A DNA stretch of 64,000 bases from NCBI RefSeq assembly GCF_023091245.1, contig NZ_JAHWXN010000001.1:2232001-2296000 (forward strand), given 5' to 3'. Below, one piece after another: positions 49,906 through 59,246 of the stretch. Each line of letters starts with the position of its first letter. Position 1 is the stretch's first letter. The position numbers and the translations under genes are program-made. The notes below the pieces were generated by a model that saw nothing but the letters and a program-made list of their open reading frames with translations, made no database searches and had not been told where the DNA came from. Source of the stretch: Microbacterium croceum (lineage in GTDB: Bacteria; Actinomycetota; Actinomycetes; Actinomycetales; Microbacteriaceae).

Positions 49906-50502
49906 ATGGAGAAGTTCACGACCCACACCGGGATCGCGGCGCCGCTGAAGCGCTCCAACGTCGACACGGACCAGATCATCCCCGCGGTGTTCCTCAAGCG
50001 CGTGACGAAGACAGGGTTCGAGGATGCGCTGTTCTACGCCTGGCGTCAGGATGAGGATTTCGTGCTGAACCAGCCCGTCTTCCAGGGCGCATCCGTGCTC
50101 GTCGCCGGACCTGATTTCGGCACCGGCTCGAGCCGCGAGCACGCGGTGTGGGCGCTGCGCGACTTCGGGTTCAAGGTGGTGCTCAGCCCGCGCTTCGCCG
50201 ACATCTTCCGCGGGAACTCGGGCAAGCAGGGCCTGCTCGCCGCAACGATCTCGGAAGAGGATCTCGAGCGGATCTGGGCCGAGATCGACCGTGTTCCCGG
50301 GGCGAACATCACCGTGGACCTCGAGGCGCGCACCGCGTCGATCGGCGACATCCAGGCTGACATCGGGATCGACGATTACACTAGATGGCGGCTCCTCGAA
50401 GGGCTCGATGACATCGGGCTCACGCTGCGCAACGAAGACAAGATCGCGCAGTTCGAGGCCCGTCGCGAGTCGTGGCGGCCCCGGACCCTCCCCGTGCAGT
50501 GA
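49906..50502 (+). CDS. leuD: 3-isopropylmalate dehydratase, small subunit
   Basis: 198 residues. It starts [20 protein letters not shown], with [14 protein letters not shown] near residue 20, and the swivel-domain signature [20 protein letters not shown] near 70. It pairs with LeuC to make the isopropylmalate isomerase. The start follows the leuC stop by two bases (TGATCATG). The upstream part of its open frame lies in leuC. Confidence 0.97.
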   Translation: MEKFTTHTGIAAPLKRSNVDTDQIIPAVFLKRVTKTGFEDALFYAWRQDEDFVLNQPVFQGASVLVAGPDFGTGSSREHAVWALRDFGFKVVLSPRFADIFRGNSGKQGLLAATISEEDLERIWAEIDRVPGANITVDLEARTASIGDIQADIGIDDYTRWRLLEGLDDIGLTLRNEDKIAQFEARRESWRPRTLPVQ

Positions 50503-50508
50503 TACGGA

Positions 50509-50540
50509 AGGGGCGGGTGGCCTGGGGGCGACCCGCCCCT
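50509..50540 (+). terminator. Terminator after leuCD
   Basis: AGGGGCGGGT (50509-50518) pairs perfectly with ACCCGCCCCT (50531-50540) across a 12-base loop, followed by GATTTTCC. It separates leuCD from murA. Confidence 0.8.
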
Positions 50541-50569
50541 GATTTTCCGCGAATGAAGTGAGGCTCCGA

Positions 50570-51937
50570 ATGACGACACCCGTGCGCGATGCTCTTCCGG
50601 ACGGAGTCCCCGCTCTCACCGGAGACGTCCTCGCAATTCGAGGAGGACGACCGCTGCGCGGCCGCGTCGACGTCAAGGGGGCGAAGAACCTCGCCACCAA
50701 GGCGATGGTGGCCTCCCTCCTGGGCGATTCGATCAGCGTGCTGCGCGACGTTCCTGCGATCAGCGACGTCGCGGTGGTGCGATCGCTGCTCGAGGTGCAT
50801 GGCGTCCGCGTCTCCGACGGTGACGAGCCCGGCGCGCTGGTGTTCGACCCCAGCGACGTCGAGTCGGCGCACTTCGAGGAGATCGACGCGCACGCGGGAG
50901 CATCCCGCATCCCGATCCTCTTCTGCGGTCCGCTGCTGCACCGCCTCGGCCAGGCATTCATCCCCGACCTCGGCGGATGCCGTATCGGCGACCGCCCGAT
51001 CGACTTCCACCTGGACGCGCTGCGCAAGTTCGGTGCGATCGTCGAGAAGCTCCCCAGCGGTATCCGTCTCTCCACCGGCGGCACCCGTCTGCATGGCGCG
51101 AACATCCACCTTCCGTACCCGAGCGTCGGCGCGACCGAGCAGGTGCTGCTGACCGCGGTGCGTGCCGAGGGTGTCACCGAGCTGCGCAACGCAGCGATCG
51201 AGCCGGAGATCATGGATCTCATCGCGGTGCTGCAGAAGATGGGCGCCATCATCTCGTACGAGCCCAACCGGGTCATCGTCATCGAGGGCGTCGAGAAGCT
51301 CCGTGGCTACGACCACCGTTCGATCTTCGACCGCAACGAGGCCGCATCGTGGGCCTCTGCCGCGCTCGCGACCGATGGTGAGATCTTCGTCGGTGGCGCC
51401 AAGCAGCAGGAGATGCTCACGTTCCTCAACGTCTTCCGCAAGGCGGGCGGCTGGTTCGACATCCGTGAGGACGGCATCCTCTTCCGTCGTGGCGATGAGC
51501 TCAAGCCGGTCGTCGTGGAGACCGACGTGCACCCCGGCTTCATGACCGACTGGCAGCAGCCTCTCGTCGTCGCGCTCACGCAGGCGAACGGGCGCTCGGT
51601 CGTGCACGAGACCGTGTACGAGAACCGGATGGGATTCACCGAAGCACTCGTCAAGATGGGCGCCGACATCGTCGTGCACCCGCGTGGCCTGCAGGCCGGT
51701 CCGCGGCGTGTTCCGCGTCGTGACCTCGAGCAGGCGGCCGTGATCACCGGTCCGACGCCGCTGCACGGCGCCGACATCGTGGTGCCCGACCTCCGTGGGG
51801 GGTACAGCCACGTGATCGCCGCTCTCACCGCATCCGGCGAGTCGCAGGTGTCGGGCGTCGACATCCTCAGCCGCGGCTACGAGAAGTTCCTCGCCAAGCT
51901 CGACGCCGTCGGCGCTGACTTCGACGTCATCCGGTGA
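50570..51937 (+). CDS. murA: UDP-N-acetylglucosamine 1-carboxyvinyltransferase
   Basis: 455 residues from ATG 50570 (GAGG upstream). The EPT fold is shown by RGGRPLRGRVDVKGAKNLAT near residue 22, and the active loop DLGGCRIGDRPIDFH near 140 retains the catalytic cysteine. Mycobacterial MurA has Asp there, so this enzyme has the fosfomycin-sensitive form of the site. The C-terminus ends in SRGYEKFLAKLDAVGADF. It adds enolpyruvate to UDP-GlcNAc, the first committed step of peptidoglycan synthesis. Its TGA overlaps the next gene start (GTGA). Confidence 0.96.
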   Translation: MTTPVRDALPDGVPALTGDVLAIRGGRPLRGRVDVKGAKNLATKAMVASLLGDSISVLRDVPAISDVAVVRSLLEVHGVRVSDGDEPGALVFDPSDVESAHFEEIDAHAGASRIPILFCGPLLHRLGQAFIPDLGGCRIGDRPIDFHLDALRKFGAIVEKLPSGIRLSTGGTRLHGANIHLPYPSVGATEQVLLTAVRAEGVTELRNAAIEPEIMDLIAVLQKMGAIISYEPNRVIVIEGVEKLRGYDHRSIFDRNEAASWASAALATDGEIFVGGAKQQEMLTFLNVFRKAGGWFDIREDGILFRRGDELKPVVVETDVHPGFMTDWQQPLVVALTQANGRSVVHETVYENRMGFTEALVKMGADIVVHPRGLQAGPRRVPRRDLEQAAVITGPTPLHGADIVVPDLRGGYSHVIAALTASGESQVSGVDILSRGYEKFLAKLDAVGADFDVIR

Positions 51938-52698
51938 CGTCGGTGTCTTCCGGTTCGGGGGAGAAGTCGCGGCCGAGCCTGTTCTGGCCGGTCGCGGCGA
52001 TCGTCGTGCCGTTGGTCTCCTTGATCGCGAAGGTGCGCATCACCGGTGCGGAGAAGCTCCCGCGCACCGGCGCGTTCGTGCTGGCGCCGAATCACTACTC
52101 CGAGTTCGATCCGCTGATCGTCGCCCTGGCCGTGTGGCGGATCGGGCGCGCGCCACGCTTCATGGCCAAGGAGAGCCTGTTCAAAGTTCCCGTCCTGGGC
52201 TGGGTGCTGCGGCGCACGGGAATGATCCCGGTCGCGCGCACCTCATCAGCATCGTCTGCGAAGCAGACCATGAAGCAGTCCGCCGAGCTGGTCGAGCACG
52301 GCCGCGGGGTGATCGTGTACCCCGAGGGCACGCTCACGCGCGACCCTGAGCTGTGGCCGATGCGGGGCAAGTCCGGTGCGGTGCGGCTCGCTCTCGCCGA
52401 CGGCATCCCGCTGATCCCGATGGCCCAGTGGGGCACGCAGGAGATCATGGGTCGGTACCAGAAGGGTTTCAGCCTCTGGCCACTGCGCAAGCCGGTGCAG
52501 GTCATCATCGGGGATCCTGTCGATGTGTCCGATCTACGCGGACGGGCCGGCGAGCAGACTGCGCTCAACGAGGCGACGAACCGGCTCATGAACGCGATCA
52601 CCGCACTGCTCGAAGAGCTGCGCGACGAGAAGGCGCCCGCTGAGCGCTGGAACCCTGCGACCCACGGTCAGAAGGAGACGGGCCGCCTTGACTCCTAA
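51934..52698 (+). CDS. 1-acyl-sn-glycerol-3-phosphate acyltransferase (PlsC family)
   Basis: 254 residues from GTG 51934, which overlaps the murA stop. One N-terminal hydrophobic segment is present (LFWPVAAIVVPLVSLI). The acyltransferase motif NHYSEFDPLIVA has the NHxxxxD form near residue 53, the second motif FMAKESLFKVPVLGW is near 72, and the EGT motif is VIVYPEGTLTRDP near 128. It acylates lysophosphatidic acid in phospholipid synthesis. It is followed by gpsA, which makes the glycerol-3-phosphate backbone, so the pair fits one pathway. Confidence 0.93.
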   Translation: MTSVSSGSGEKSRPSLFWPVAAIVVPLVSLIAKVRITGAEKLPRTGAFVLAPNHYSEFDPLIVALAVWRIGRAPRFMAKESLFKVPVLGWVLRRTGMIPVARTSSASSAKQTMKQSAELVEHGRGVIVYPEGTLTRDPELWPMRGKSGAVRLALADGIPLIPMAQWGTQEIMGRYQKGFSLWPLRKPVQVIIGDPVDVSDLRGRAGEQTALNEATNRLMNAITALLEELRDEKAPAERWNPATHGQKETGRLDS

Positions 52699-53821
52699 GA
52701 GAAACGTGCTCACAGGTCCCCGCGCGACCGTGATCGGTGCGGGCAGCTGGGGGACCACATTCGGCAAGATCCTCGCCGATGGCGGCGCCCAGGTGACCAT
52801 GTGGGCGCGCCGTGCCGAGCTCGCGCAGGAGATCAACGAGGCCAAGCGCAACTCGCGCTACCTTCCGGGCATCAACCTTCCTCGCACGATGACGGCGACT
52901 CATGAGCTGGCCACGGCGATGCAGGGCGCCGAACAGGTGTACCTGTCGGTGCCGAGCCAGTCGCTGCGCGAGAATCTCAAGGCGCTGCGGCCGTTGCTCT
53001 CCGAGAGCGATGCGAAGATCGTCAGCCTGATGAAGGGTGTCGAGCGCGGCACCGGGCTGCGCATGAGCCAGGTCATCCAACAGGAGCTGCGCTGCGACCC
53101 CGACCGGATCGCGGTGGCCTCCGGGCCCAACCTCGCGCTGGAGATCGCCCGCGAACAACCCACGGCCGCCGTCATCTCCTCGCGAAGCCAGGAGACGGCG
53201 GAGATCGTCGCACGCGCGGCACGGAACAGCTACTTCCGCACCTTCGTGAACACCGATGTGATCGGCACCGAGTTCGGTGGGGTGTTGAAGAACCTGATCG
53301 CGGTGGCGATCGGCATCGTCGACGGCGTCGGGTACGGCGAGAACACCAAGGCGTCCATCATCACGCGCGGACTCGTGGAGATGACCGACTTCGCGGTCGC
53401 GAACGGTGCGCACCCCGAGACCCTTCAGGGTCTCGCGGGACTGGGCGACCTCATCGCGACATGCCAGTCGCCGCTCAGCCGCAACAACACGGCCGGGCGA
53501 CTGCTCGGCCAGGGATACAGCTTCCAGGATGTCGTGAAGCAGATGCAGCAGACCGCCGAGGGACTCGCGTCCGTGGCGCCGATCCTGCAACTCGCGCGCG
53601 AGTCCGAGGTGGACATGCCCATCGTCGAGCAGGTGAAGATGGTGCTGGACGGGAAGATGGATCCCCGGGACATCGCGCCCCACCTGACGACAGACGACGA
53701 CACCCCCCAGGGTGAGAGGACCAACCATGGACAAGCAGACGGTGGTGGTGCTCTTCGGAGGACGCTCCAGCGAGCATTCGATCAGTTCCGCCACGGCGGG
53801 AGGCGTGCTGGGCGCGATTGA
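52688..53821 (+). CDS. gpsA: Glycerol-3-phosphate dehydrogenase (NAD(P)+)
   Basis: 377 residues if started at TTG 52688. GTG 52706 (371 residues, MLTGPRATV) is an alternative. The NAD-binding motif is ATVIGAGSWGTTFGKILADG, followed by VSLMKGVERGTGLRMSQV, the substrate domain EFGGVLKNLIAVAIGIVDG with catalytic Lys, and GLAGLGDLIATCQSPLSRN near 245. The normal fold ends near residue 345. The last ~31 codons are read out of frame over the start of ddl, an overlap of 95 bases. It supplies glycerol-3-phosphate for phospholipids. Confidence 0.95.
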   Translation: MTPKRNVLTGPRATVIGAGSWGTTFGKILADGGAQVTMWARRAELAQEINEAKRNSRYLPGINLPRTMTATHELATAMQGAEQVYLSVPSQSLRENLKALRPLLSESDAKIVSLMKGVERGTGLRMSQVIQQELRCDPDRIAVASGPNLALEIAREQPTAAVISSRSQETAEIVARAARNSYFRTFVNTDVIGTEFGGVLKNLIAVAIGIVDGVGYGENTKASIITRGLVEMTDFAVANGAHPETLQGLAGLGDLIATCQSPLSRNNTAGRLLGQGYSFQDVVKQMQQTAEGLASVAPILQLARESEVDMPIVEQVKMVLDGKMDPRDIAPHLTTDDDTPQGERTNHGQADGGGALRRTLQRAFDQFRHGGRRAGRD

Positions 53822-54809
53822 TCGCGATCGCTACGACGTGATCCCCGTCGGGATCACCAGGGAAGGAGCCTTCGTCCTCGAAGACGACGACCCCGCCAAG
53901 TTCCCACTGGACGCCGAGCACCTGCCGGAGGTGGTCGACAACGGCAGCCGTATGCGTTGGCCCGAACCCGGAGGCGACCGCACGCTGCGCGTGGTGCACG
54001 CCGATGGCACCGTCGAAGGACTCGGCGAGATCGACATCGTGCTGCCGATCCTGCATGGCACACACGGTGAGGACGGCACGATCCAGGGCTACTTCGACAC
54101 ACTCGAGGTTCCCTACGCCGGCGGTGGCGTTCTCGATTCGGCGCTGTGCATGGACAAGCACTTCATGAAGATCGCGCTCCAGGCGGCGGGTATCGCGGTC
54201 GCTCCGTGGGTGACCGTGCGTCGCAGGGACTGGGCAGCGGACGCCGCCTCGATCCGTGAGGATGCCGCCGCGCTGGGCCTTCCGCTCTTCGTCAAGCCGG
54301 CGCGCGCAGGATCCAGCGTCGGCGTGTCGAAGGTCACCGTTCCGGAAGAGCTCGACGCCGCACTCACCCTGGCTTTCGCTGAGGATGACAAGGTGCTCAT
54401 CGAGACCGGTGTCACCGGCCGTGAGATCGAGGTCGCCGTCCTGGAAGGTGCTGAGGGCGTTCGTGCCTCGCTTCCGGGCGAGATCGTGCTGACCTCGCGC
54501 GGCTTCTACGACTTCGAGGGCAAGTACCTCGGTGGCGACGGCGTCGATGTCGTGTGCCCTGCAGAACTCGCCGACACCGAGGTGGCGGCGATCCAGGCCG
54601 CCGGTATCCGCGCGTTCGAAGCCGTCGACGGGCGGGGACTCGCCCGTGTCGACATGTTCCTCACCACGGCGGGCGAGCTGGTCGTCAACGAGCTCAACAC
54701 CATGCCGGGCTTCACGCCGATCTCGATGTTCCCCAAATGCTGGGTCGCATCGGGGTTGAGCTACGGCGATCTGATCTCGGAACTGATCGAGGCCGGCCTG
54801 CGTCGCTGA
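53727..54809 (+). CDS. ddl: D-alanine--D-alanine ligase
   Basis: 360 residues from ATG 53727, with AGAGGA six bases upstream. The N-terminal domain contains TVVVLFGGRSSEHSISSATA and HGTHGEDGTIQGYFDTLEVP near residue 112. The ATP-grasp domain has FVKPARAGSSVGVSKV near 190 and the metal-binding acids in RVDMFLTTAGELVVNELNTM near 310, then GFTPISMFPKCW. It joins two D-alanines for peptidoglycan. It overlaps the gpsA tail by 95 bases and completes a murA-plsC-gpsA-ddl envelope cluster. Confidence 0.97.
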   Translation: MDKQTVVVLFGGRSSEHSISSATAGGVLGAIDRDRYDVIPVGITREGAFVLEDDDPAKFPLDAEHLPEVVDNGSRMRWPEPGGDRTLRVVHADGTVEGLGEIDIVLPILHGTHGEDGTIQGYFDTLEVPYAGGGVLDSALCMDKHFMKIALQAAGIAVAPWVTVRRRDWAADAASIREDAAALGLPLFVKPARAGSSVGVSKVTVPEELDAALTLAFAEDDKVLIETGVTGREIEVAVLEGAEGVRASLPGEIVLTSRGFYDFEGKYLGGDGVDVVCPAELADTEVAAIQAAGIRAFEAVDGRGLARVDMFLTTAGELVVNELNTMPGFTPISMFPKCWVASGLSYGDLISELIEAGLRR

Positions 54810-54851
54810 CGCAGGGCGCGCGGCCAAGGCTTCGACTCACCGGCTCGCGGG

Positions 54852-55334
54852 TCAGCTGGCGGGCGTCTCGACTCGCTCGGTGCAGTGGGCCGTGGCAGGT
54901 GCGAGCCCCGACTGGATATACGAGGAGAGTTTGTCGACGACGGTCGCGAAGTCGATCTCCTGACCCCGGCGGATGGTGACCTCGATAGCCGGATCGCGCC
55001 CGTAGGTGACAAGTCGCTGGCGGTTCTCCTCCTGATCGAGCACCAGCCAGTCCACACCACCCAGTGTCGTGCAGTTGAGAGTCGAGGGAGCGGGCGGTTC
55101 GACGCCGCACCGCAGCACGATCGTGGGGTCTCCCCAGGCTCCGGTGGCCTGGGCATCGGTCCAGACCCGGTCGAGACCGGCGAGGCTGTCCGGGAGCAGA
55201 ACGGACACGGCGGCGCATGCCGGGTTGTTCGCATCGTCGGCGGGTTCGAGGTGCACGGTGGTCGAGCATCCTGCGAGGAAGGCTGCCACGATCACCGCAC
55301 TCCCGGCGGCAACGAGGCGTCGGATACGGGGCAT
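54852..55334 (-). CDS. DUF3515 family lipoprotein
   Basis: 160 residues. A lipoprotein signal peptide (MPRIRRLVAAGSAVIVAAFL) ends in LAG-Cys23. The mature part has CAAVSVLLPDSLAGLDR, a Cys-containing VLRCGVEPPAPSTLNC segment and a WLVLDQEENRQRLVTYGR stretch, all of the DUF3515 pattern. It is a secreted, membrane-anchored protein of unknown role. It is regularly found between ddl and thiL in actinobacteria, as here. Convergent with ddl. Confidence 0.9.
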   Translation of the reverse strand: MPRIRRLVAAGSAVIVAAFLAGCSTTVHLEPADDANNPACAAVSVLLPDSLAGLDRVWTDAQATGAWGDPTIVLRCGVEPPAPSTLNCTTLGGVDWLVLDQEENRQRLVTYGRDPAIEVTIRRGQEIDFATVVDKLSSYIQSGLAPATAHCTERVETPAS

Positions 55335-55344
55335 GCTTCCAGGC

Positions 55345-55350
55345 TACCTT
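55345..55350 (+). promoter_or_regulatory. -10 element (TACCTT), leaderless layout
   Basis: TACCTT ends seven bases before ATG 55358 of thiL. Confidence 0.42.
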
Positions 55351-55357
55351 TGACAGC

Positions 55358-56353
55358 ATGCCCTCCCGACCCGATGCTGACGACCCGCGCCTGGGTGACC
55401 TCTCCGAAGGACGCCTACTGCGCGCGATCCTCTCGCGCACCGCACCCGCGACGCACACCATCCTCGGACCGGGCGACGACGCCGCAGTGATCGCTGCGCC
55501 CTCGGGCAGCGTTGTGGCCACGACCGACACGCTCGTCCATGGCCCTGACTTTCGGCTCGCATGGACCAGCGGCTACGACCTGGGATGGAAGGCGGCGGCG
55601 GTCAACCTGGCCGACATCGCCGCGATGGGGGCGCAGCCGACCGCGCTGCTCGTCGCGCTGGCGATTCCTCGAGATCTTCGACTGTCGTTCGTCGAGCGAC
55701 TCGCAGACGGCCTCCGTGATGCCTGCGCGGCGCTCGCTCCCGGGTGTGCCGTCGTCGGTGGTGATCTGGCGACCTCTGATGTCCTCACCGTCGCGGTGAC
55801 GGCACTGGGCGATCTGGAAGGGCGACAGGCCGTGACGCGCTCCGGTGCACGGCCCGGCGATGCGGTCGCAGTGGCCGGGGAGCTCGGTCTCGCGGCGCAC
55901 GGTCTGGCGATCCTCTTCGACAGCTTCCGCGACGGTGGATCCCCTGTCCCCGTCGACCCCGCGCGGCTCGCACCGGGGGAGAGCGGCGCGCTCTCCGCGC
56001 AGTTGCGACCCGTTCCTCCGATCGGTCTGGGACGCATCGCGGCGATCGCCGGGGCGACGTCGATGATGGACGTGTCCGACGGTCTGGCGCTGGACGCCGG
56101 GCGCCTGGCCGCCGCTTCGGATGTCACGATCGCCCTGCGTCGTGCAGCGCTCGGAGATGAGCCCAACCGTGCACTCAGGGGCGGCGAGGACCACGCGTTG
56201 CTCGCGACCTTCCCGGACGGTGTGCTCCCACCGGGGTTCCGGATCATCGGCGAGGTGCGCGAGCGAGAAGTCGACGCTCTCCTGTGCGACGAGGAGCCGA
56301 TCGAGATCCGAGGCTGGGACCCCTATCGCGACTGGGACTCGATCTCTGGCTGA
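55358..56353 (+). CDS. thiL: Thiamine-monophosphate kinase
   Basis: 331 residues. The AIR-synthase-like fold is shown by ILGPGDDAAVIAAPSGSVVA near residue 31, TTDTLVHGPDFRLAWTS, the metal-site AVNLADIAAMGAQPTALLVA near 83 and VVGGDLATSDVLTVAVTALG near 130. DVSDGLALDAGRLAAAS is near 230. It phosphorylates thiamine monophosphate to the active diphosphate cofactor. The open frame extends upstream, antisense to the DUF3515 gene, so ATG 55358 was chosen, seven bases behind TACCTT. It ends one base before the convergent rsmD stop. Confidence 0.95.
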   Translation: MPSRPDADDPRLGDLSEGRLLRAILSRTAPATHTILGPGDDAAVIAAPSGSVVATTDTLVHGPDFRLAWTSGYDLGWKAAAVNLADIAAMGAQPTALLVALAIPRDLRLSFVERLADGLRDACAALAPGCAVVGGDLATSDVLTVAVTALGDLEGRQAVTRSGARPGDAVAVAGELGLAAHGLAILFDSFRDGGSPVPVDPARLAPGESGALSAQLRPVPPIGLGRIAAIAGATSMMDVSDGLALDAGRLAAASDVTIALRRAALGDEPNRALRGGEDHALLATFPDGVLPPGFRIIGEVREREVDALLCDEEPIEIRGWDPYRDWDSISG

Positions 56354-56950
56354 TCAGCTGTGGGGATCGTCTTCGGCCGCAGCAGAGGCCGATGACGGGC
56401 TCGCCCACCAGAGCGTCGTATCGCCGTAGTTCTTCTCACGGACGAGCTCGAGACCGGCAGCGGCGAGTTCCGGCGCTGACGAACGCTTGCCCCGCTCGAT
56501 GACGACGACAGCATGCGCCGACAGGAGGGGAGCAAGTGCCTTCAGGTCCTCGTTCATCGCGTCATCGCTCAGATCGTAGGGCGGGTCGGTGAAGACCAGA
56601 TCGAACAGGCCGGTCGCTCGAAGCAGATGAGGCCGGACGGCGCTCTCATGCACGCGGGCGGGGGGAAGATCGCCCGCACGCGCCACTGTCGCGGCATTGC
56701 GACGGATGACAGCGGCCGCGGCGCGGTTCTGCTCCACGAGCTCGACGCTCCGCGCTCCGCGGCTGAGCGACTCCAAGCCGAGGGCACCTGAGCCGGCGTA
56801 CAGGTCGAGTACCCTGGCGCCATCGATCGCATCCGCCGATTCCAGCGAGCCGAACAGAGATTCCCGCACGCGGTCGCTGGTCGGGCGCGTGCCGGCGTTG
56901 GGCACGTCGAGTCTGGCGCCGCCGGCGCGGCCTGCGATGATCCTCGTCAC
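56354..56950 (-). CDS. rsmD: 16S rRNA (guanine(966)-N(2))-methyltransferase
   Basis: 198 residues from GTG 56950. RsmD signatures: MTRIIAGRAGGARLDVPNAG at the N-terminus, RPTSDRVRESLFGSL near residue 22, SAM motif ARVLDLYAGSGALGLESLSR near 44, and the catalytic DLVFTDPPYDLSD near 117 (DPPY motif). It methylates 16S rRNA in the 30S subunit. It is divergent from recG, with 61 bases between, and meets thiL tail to tail. Confidence 0.95.
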   Translation of the reverse strand: MTRIIAGRAGGARLDVPNAGTRPTSDRVRESLFGSLESADAIDGARVLDLYAGSGALGLESLSRGARSVELVEQNRAAAAVIRRNAATVARAGDLPPARVHESAVRPHLLRATGLFDLVFTDPPYDLSDDAMNEDLKALAPLLSAHAVVVIERGKRSSAPELAAAGLELVREKNYGDTTLWWASPSSASAAAEDDPHS

Positions 56951-56999
56951 CTGTTCACGATACGACAGCTGCCGCGCTCGGGGTGTCGGTGAGGTTCTC

Positions 57000-57005
57000 T
57001 AGACT
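57000..57005 (+). promoter_or_regulatory. -10 element (TAGACT), leaderless layout
   Basis: TAGACT ends six bases before ATG 57012 of recG. Confidence 0.5.
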
Positions 57006-57011
57006 CGGAGC

Positions 57012-59192
57012 ATGTCGCTCACGCTCGATTCGTCGCTGGATGACGCGCTCGGCGCGGCACCGGCGAAGACCCTGGATCGGGCGTTCGGCATGAAGACCGT
57101 CGGAGATCTGCTCTCGCACTACCCACGACGGTACGCCGATCCGGGCGAGCTCACCCCGATTCGCGACCTGCCGATCGGCGAGACGGTCACGATCGTGGCC
57201 GAGGTGCTCTCATCGAGCTTCCGGCGTATGCGCAATCGCCCTGGTGCGATGGTCGACGTCGTGATCGGCGACGGCATCGGTCGCATGTCGCTCACATTCT
57301 TCGCCAAGAACATCGGCGCGGCCGAGTGGAGGTCGAAGGACCTCGCGGTGGGGCGCCGGGGGATCTTCTCCGGCAAGGTCGGGATGTTCAACAACGTCAC
57401 CCAGTTCGCGCACCCGGAGTACGAGCTGTTCGACGACGAGGACACCGCTCGCCGCACGGCGGATGCCAGAGCGGCCGTCCCCATCCCGATCTACCCCGCG
57501 ACGTCGACCCTGCAGACCTGGCAGATCGCCCGACTCATCGGCCGGGTGCTCGACGATCTCGACGCGGTTCCCGACCCGCTGACCGACGATGTGCGCGTGC
57601 AGGAGGAGCTGCTGACCGCACGGGAGGCGCTGGAGCGTATCCATCGGCCGCGCACGCGCAACGACATAGACCCCGCGGTGCGCACACTGCGTATGCATGA
57701 GGCGCTCACCCTGCAGACGGCACTCCTGCAGCAGCGTGACGCCGTGCGCGCACTGCAGGCGACGCCGCGCACCGCGTCACCGGGCGGACTCCTCGAACGC
57801 TTCGACGCCGCCCTGCCCTACACGCTCACGCCGGACCAACAGACGGTCGGCGCGCAGATCGCCGCCGACCTCGTCGGGGCGTGGCCGATGAACCGGCTGG
57901 TGCAGGGGGAGGTCGGCTCGGGAAAGACGCTCGTGGCGCTGCGAGCGATGCTCCAGGTGGCGGAGAGCGGGGGACAGGCCGCGCTCATCGCCCCGACCGA
58001 GGTGCTGGCAGGACAACACCTGCGGTCGATCGCCAAGATGCTCGGGCCGCAGCTCGCCCCGCTGGTGATGCCGACGCTGCTCACGGGCCAGATGCCGGCG
58101 GCTGAACGTCGCAAGGCGGCGCTGCGCGTCGCATCCGGGCAGGCGCTCATCGTCGTCGGAACCCATGCGCTGCTGGGGGAGAAGACCACTTTCGCCGACC
58201 TGGGACTCGTGGTCGTCGATGAGCAGCACCGCTTCGGTGTGGAGCAGCGCGAAGCCCTCCGCGCCAAGGGATCGAGTCCGCATGCTCTGGTCCTCACGGC
58301 CACCCCGATCCCGCGCACCGTCGCGATGACCGTCTTCGGCGATCTCGACACCTCGGTCATCCGCACGATGCCCGCCGGTCGCGCCGGCATCCAGTCGTTC
58401 GTCGCGCCGCTCGCGGAGCACCCCGGGTGGTTCAACCGGGTCTGGGAGCGTGCGGCCGAGGAGATCGCCCAGGGGCGCCAGGTCTTCGCGGTGTGCGCGG
58501 CGATCGACACCGCGAAGAAGACGGCCGAAGCCGCCGAACCCGCCGCTCCGACGCTCGCACCCGAGGGCGGGAACGGTCCGCGCTGGGGCGTCGTTCAGCT
58601 CGATGAGGTCCTCGCCACGCACCCGACACTGGGCGGGCTGCGACGGGCCGTGCTGCACGGCCGCATGCCGTCCGACGAGAAGGATGCCGTGATGCAGGCC
58701 TTCGCGCGCGGTGAGATCGACCTGCTTCTCGCCACGACGGTGATCGAGGTCGGTGTCGACGTGCCGAACGCCTCCACGATGATCGTGCTCGATGCCGACC
58801 GATTCGGAGTGTCCCAGCTGCATCAGCTGCGTGGCCGCGTCGGTCGAGGCGGCGTTCCAGGGCTGTGCCTGCTCGTCACCGAAGCGGAGTCCGACACGCT
58901 CGCGCGCGACCGCGTGGAGGCTGTCGCGGCGACTCTCGACGGCTTCGCCCTGGCCGAGGTCGATCTGGAGCTGCGCGGAGAAGGCGATGTGCTCGGCGCG
59001 GCGCAGGCGGGTGTCCGCTCCTCGCTCAAACTGCTGCGCGTCGTGAAGGATGCCGCCCTCATCACGCGGGCGCGGGAGATCGGCGAGGAGATCCTCGCGC
59101 ACGATCCGGCGCTGGATGACCACCCCGGTCTGCGCGAGGCGATCAGTCGACGCGTGAGCGATGCGGACCGTGCGGCACTGGCGAAGAACTGA
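57012..59192 (+). CDS. recG: ATP-dependent DNA helicase RecG
   Basis: 726 residues. The N-terminal wedge/OB domain begins near residue 60 (ETVTIVAEVLSSSFRRM). Helicase motifs are Walker A VQGEVGSGKTLVALRAML near 297, DEQHRFGVEQREAL near 403 (DExH box), VLTATPIPRTVAMTVFGDLD near 427 and QLHQLRGRVGRGGVPGLC near 600. It remodels stalled replication forks and Holliday junctions. The insert EAAEPAAPTLAPEGGNGPRW near 505 is an Ala/Pro-rich spacer. It is followed by coaD with its own promoter. Confidence 0.97.
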   Translation: MSLTLDSSLDDALGAAPAKTLDRAFGMKTVGDLLSHYPRRYADPGELTPIRDLPIGETVTIVAEVLSSSFRRMRNRPGAMVDVVIGDGIGRMSLTFFAKNIGAAEWRSKDLAVGRRGIFSGKVGMFNNVTQFAHPEYELFDDEDTARRTADARAAVPIPIYPATSTLQTWQIARLIGRVLDDLDAVPDPLTDDVRVQEELLTAREALERIHRPRTRNDIDPAVRTLRMHEALTLQTALLQQRDAVRALQATPRTASPGGLLERFDAALPYTLTPDQQTVGAQIAADLVGAWPMNRLVQGEVGSGKTLVALRAMLQVAESGGQAALIAPTEVLAGQHLRSIAKMLGPQLAPLVMPTLLTGQMPAAERRKAALRVASGQALIVVGTHALLGEKTTFADLGLVVVDEQHRFGVEQREALRAKGSSPHALVLTATPIPRTVAMTVFGDLDTSVIRTMPAGRAGIQSFVAPLAEHPGWFNRVWERAAEEIAQGRQVFAVCAAIDTAKKTAEAAEPAAPTLAPEGGNGPRWGVVQLDEVLATHPTLGGLRRAVLHGRMPSDEKDAVMQAFARGEIDLLLATTVIEVGVDVPNASTMIVLDADRFGVSQLHQLRGRVGRGGVPGLCLLVTEAESDTLARDRVEAVAATLDGFALAEVDLELRGEGDVLGAAQAGVRSSLKLLRVVKDAALITRAREIGEEILAHDPALDDHPGLREAISRRVSDADRAALAKN

Positions 59193-59233
59193 CGCTGTAT
59201 TACCGCGTCGACTCGTCGTGATCGCACGTGCCC

Positions 59234-59239
59234 TAGGCT
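59234..59239 (+). promoter_or_regulatory. -10 element (TAGGCT), leaderless layout
   Basis: TAGGCT ends seven bases before ATG 59247 of coaD. Confidence 0.5.
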
Positions 59240-59246
59240 GGATCGC

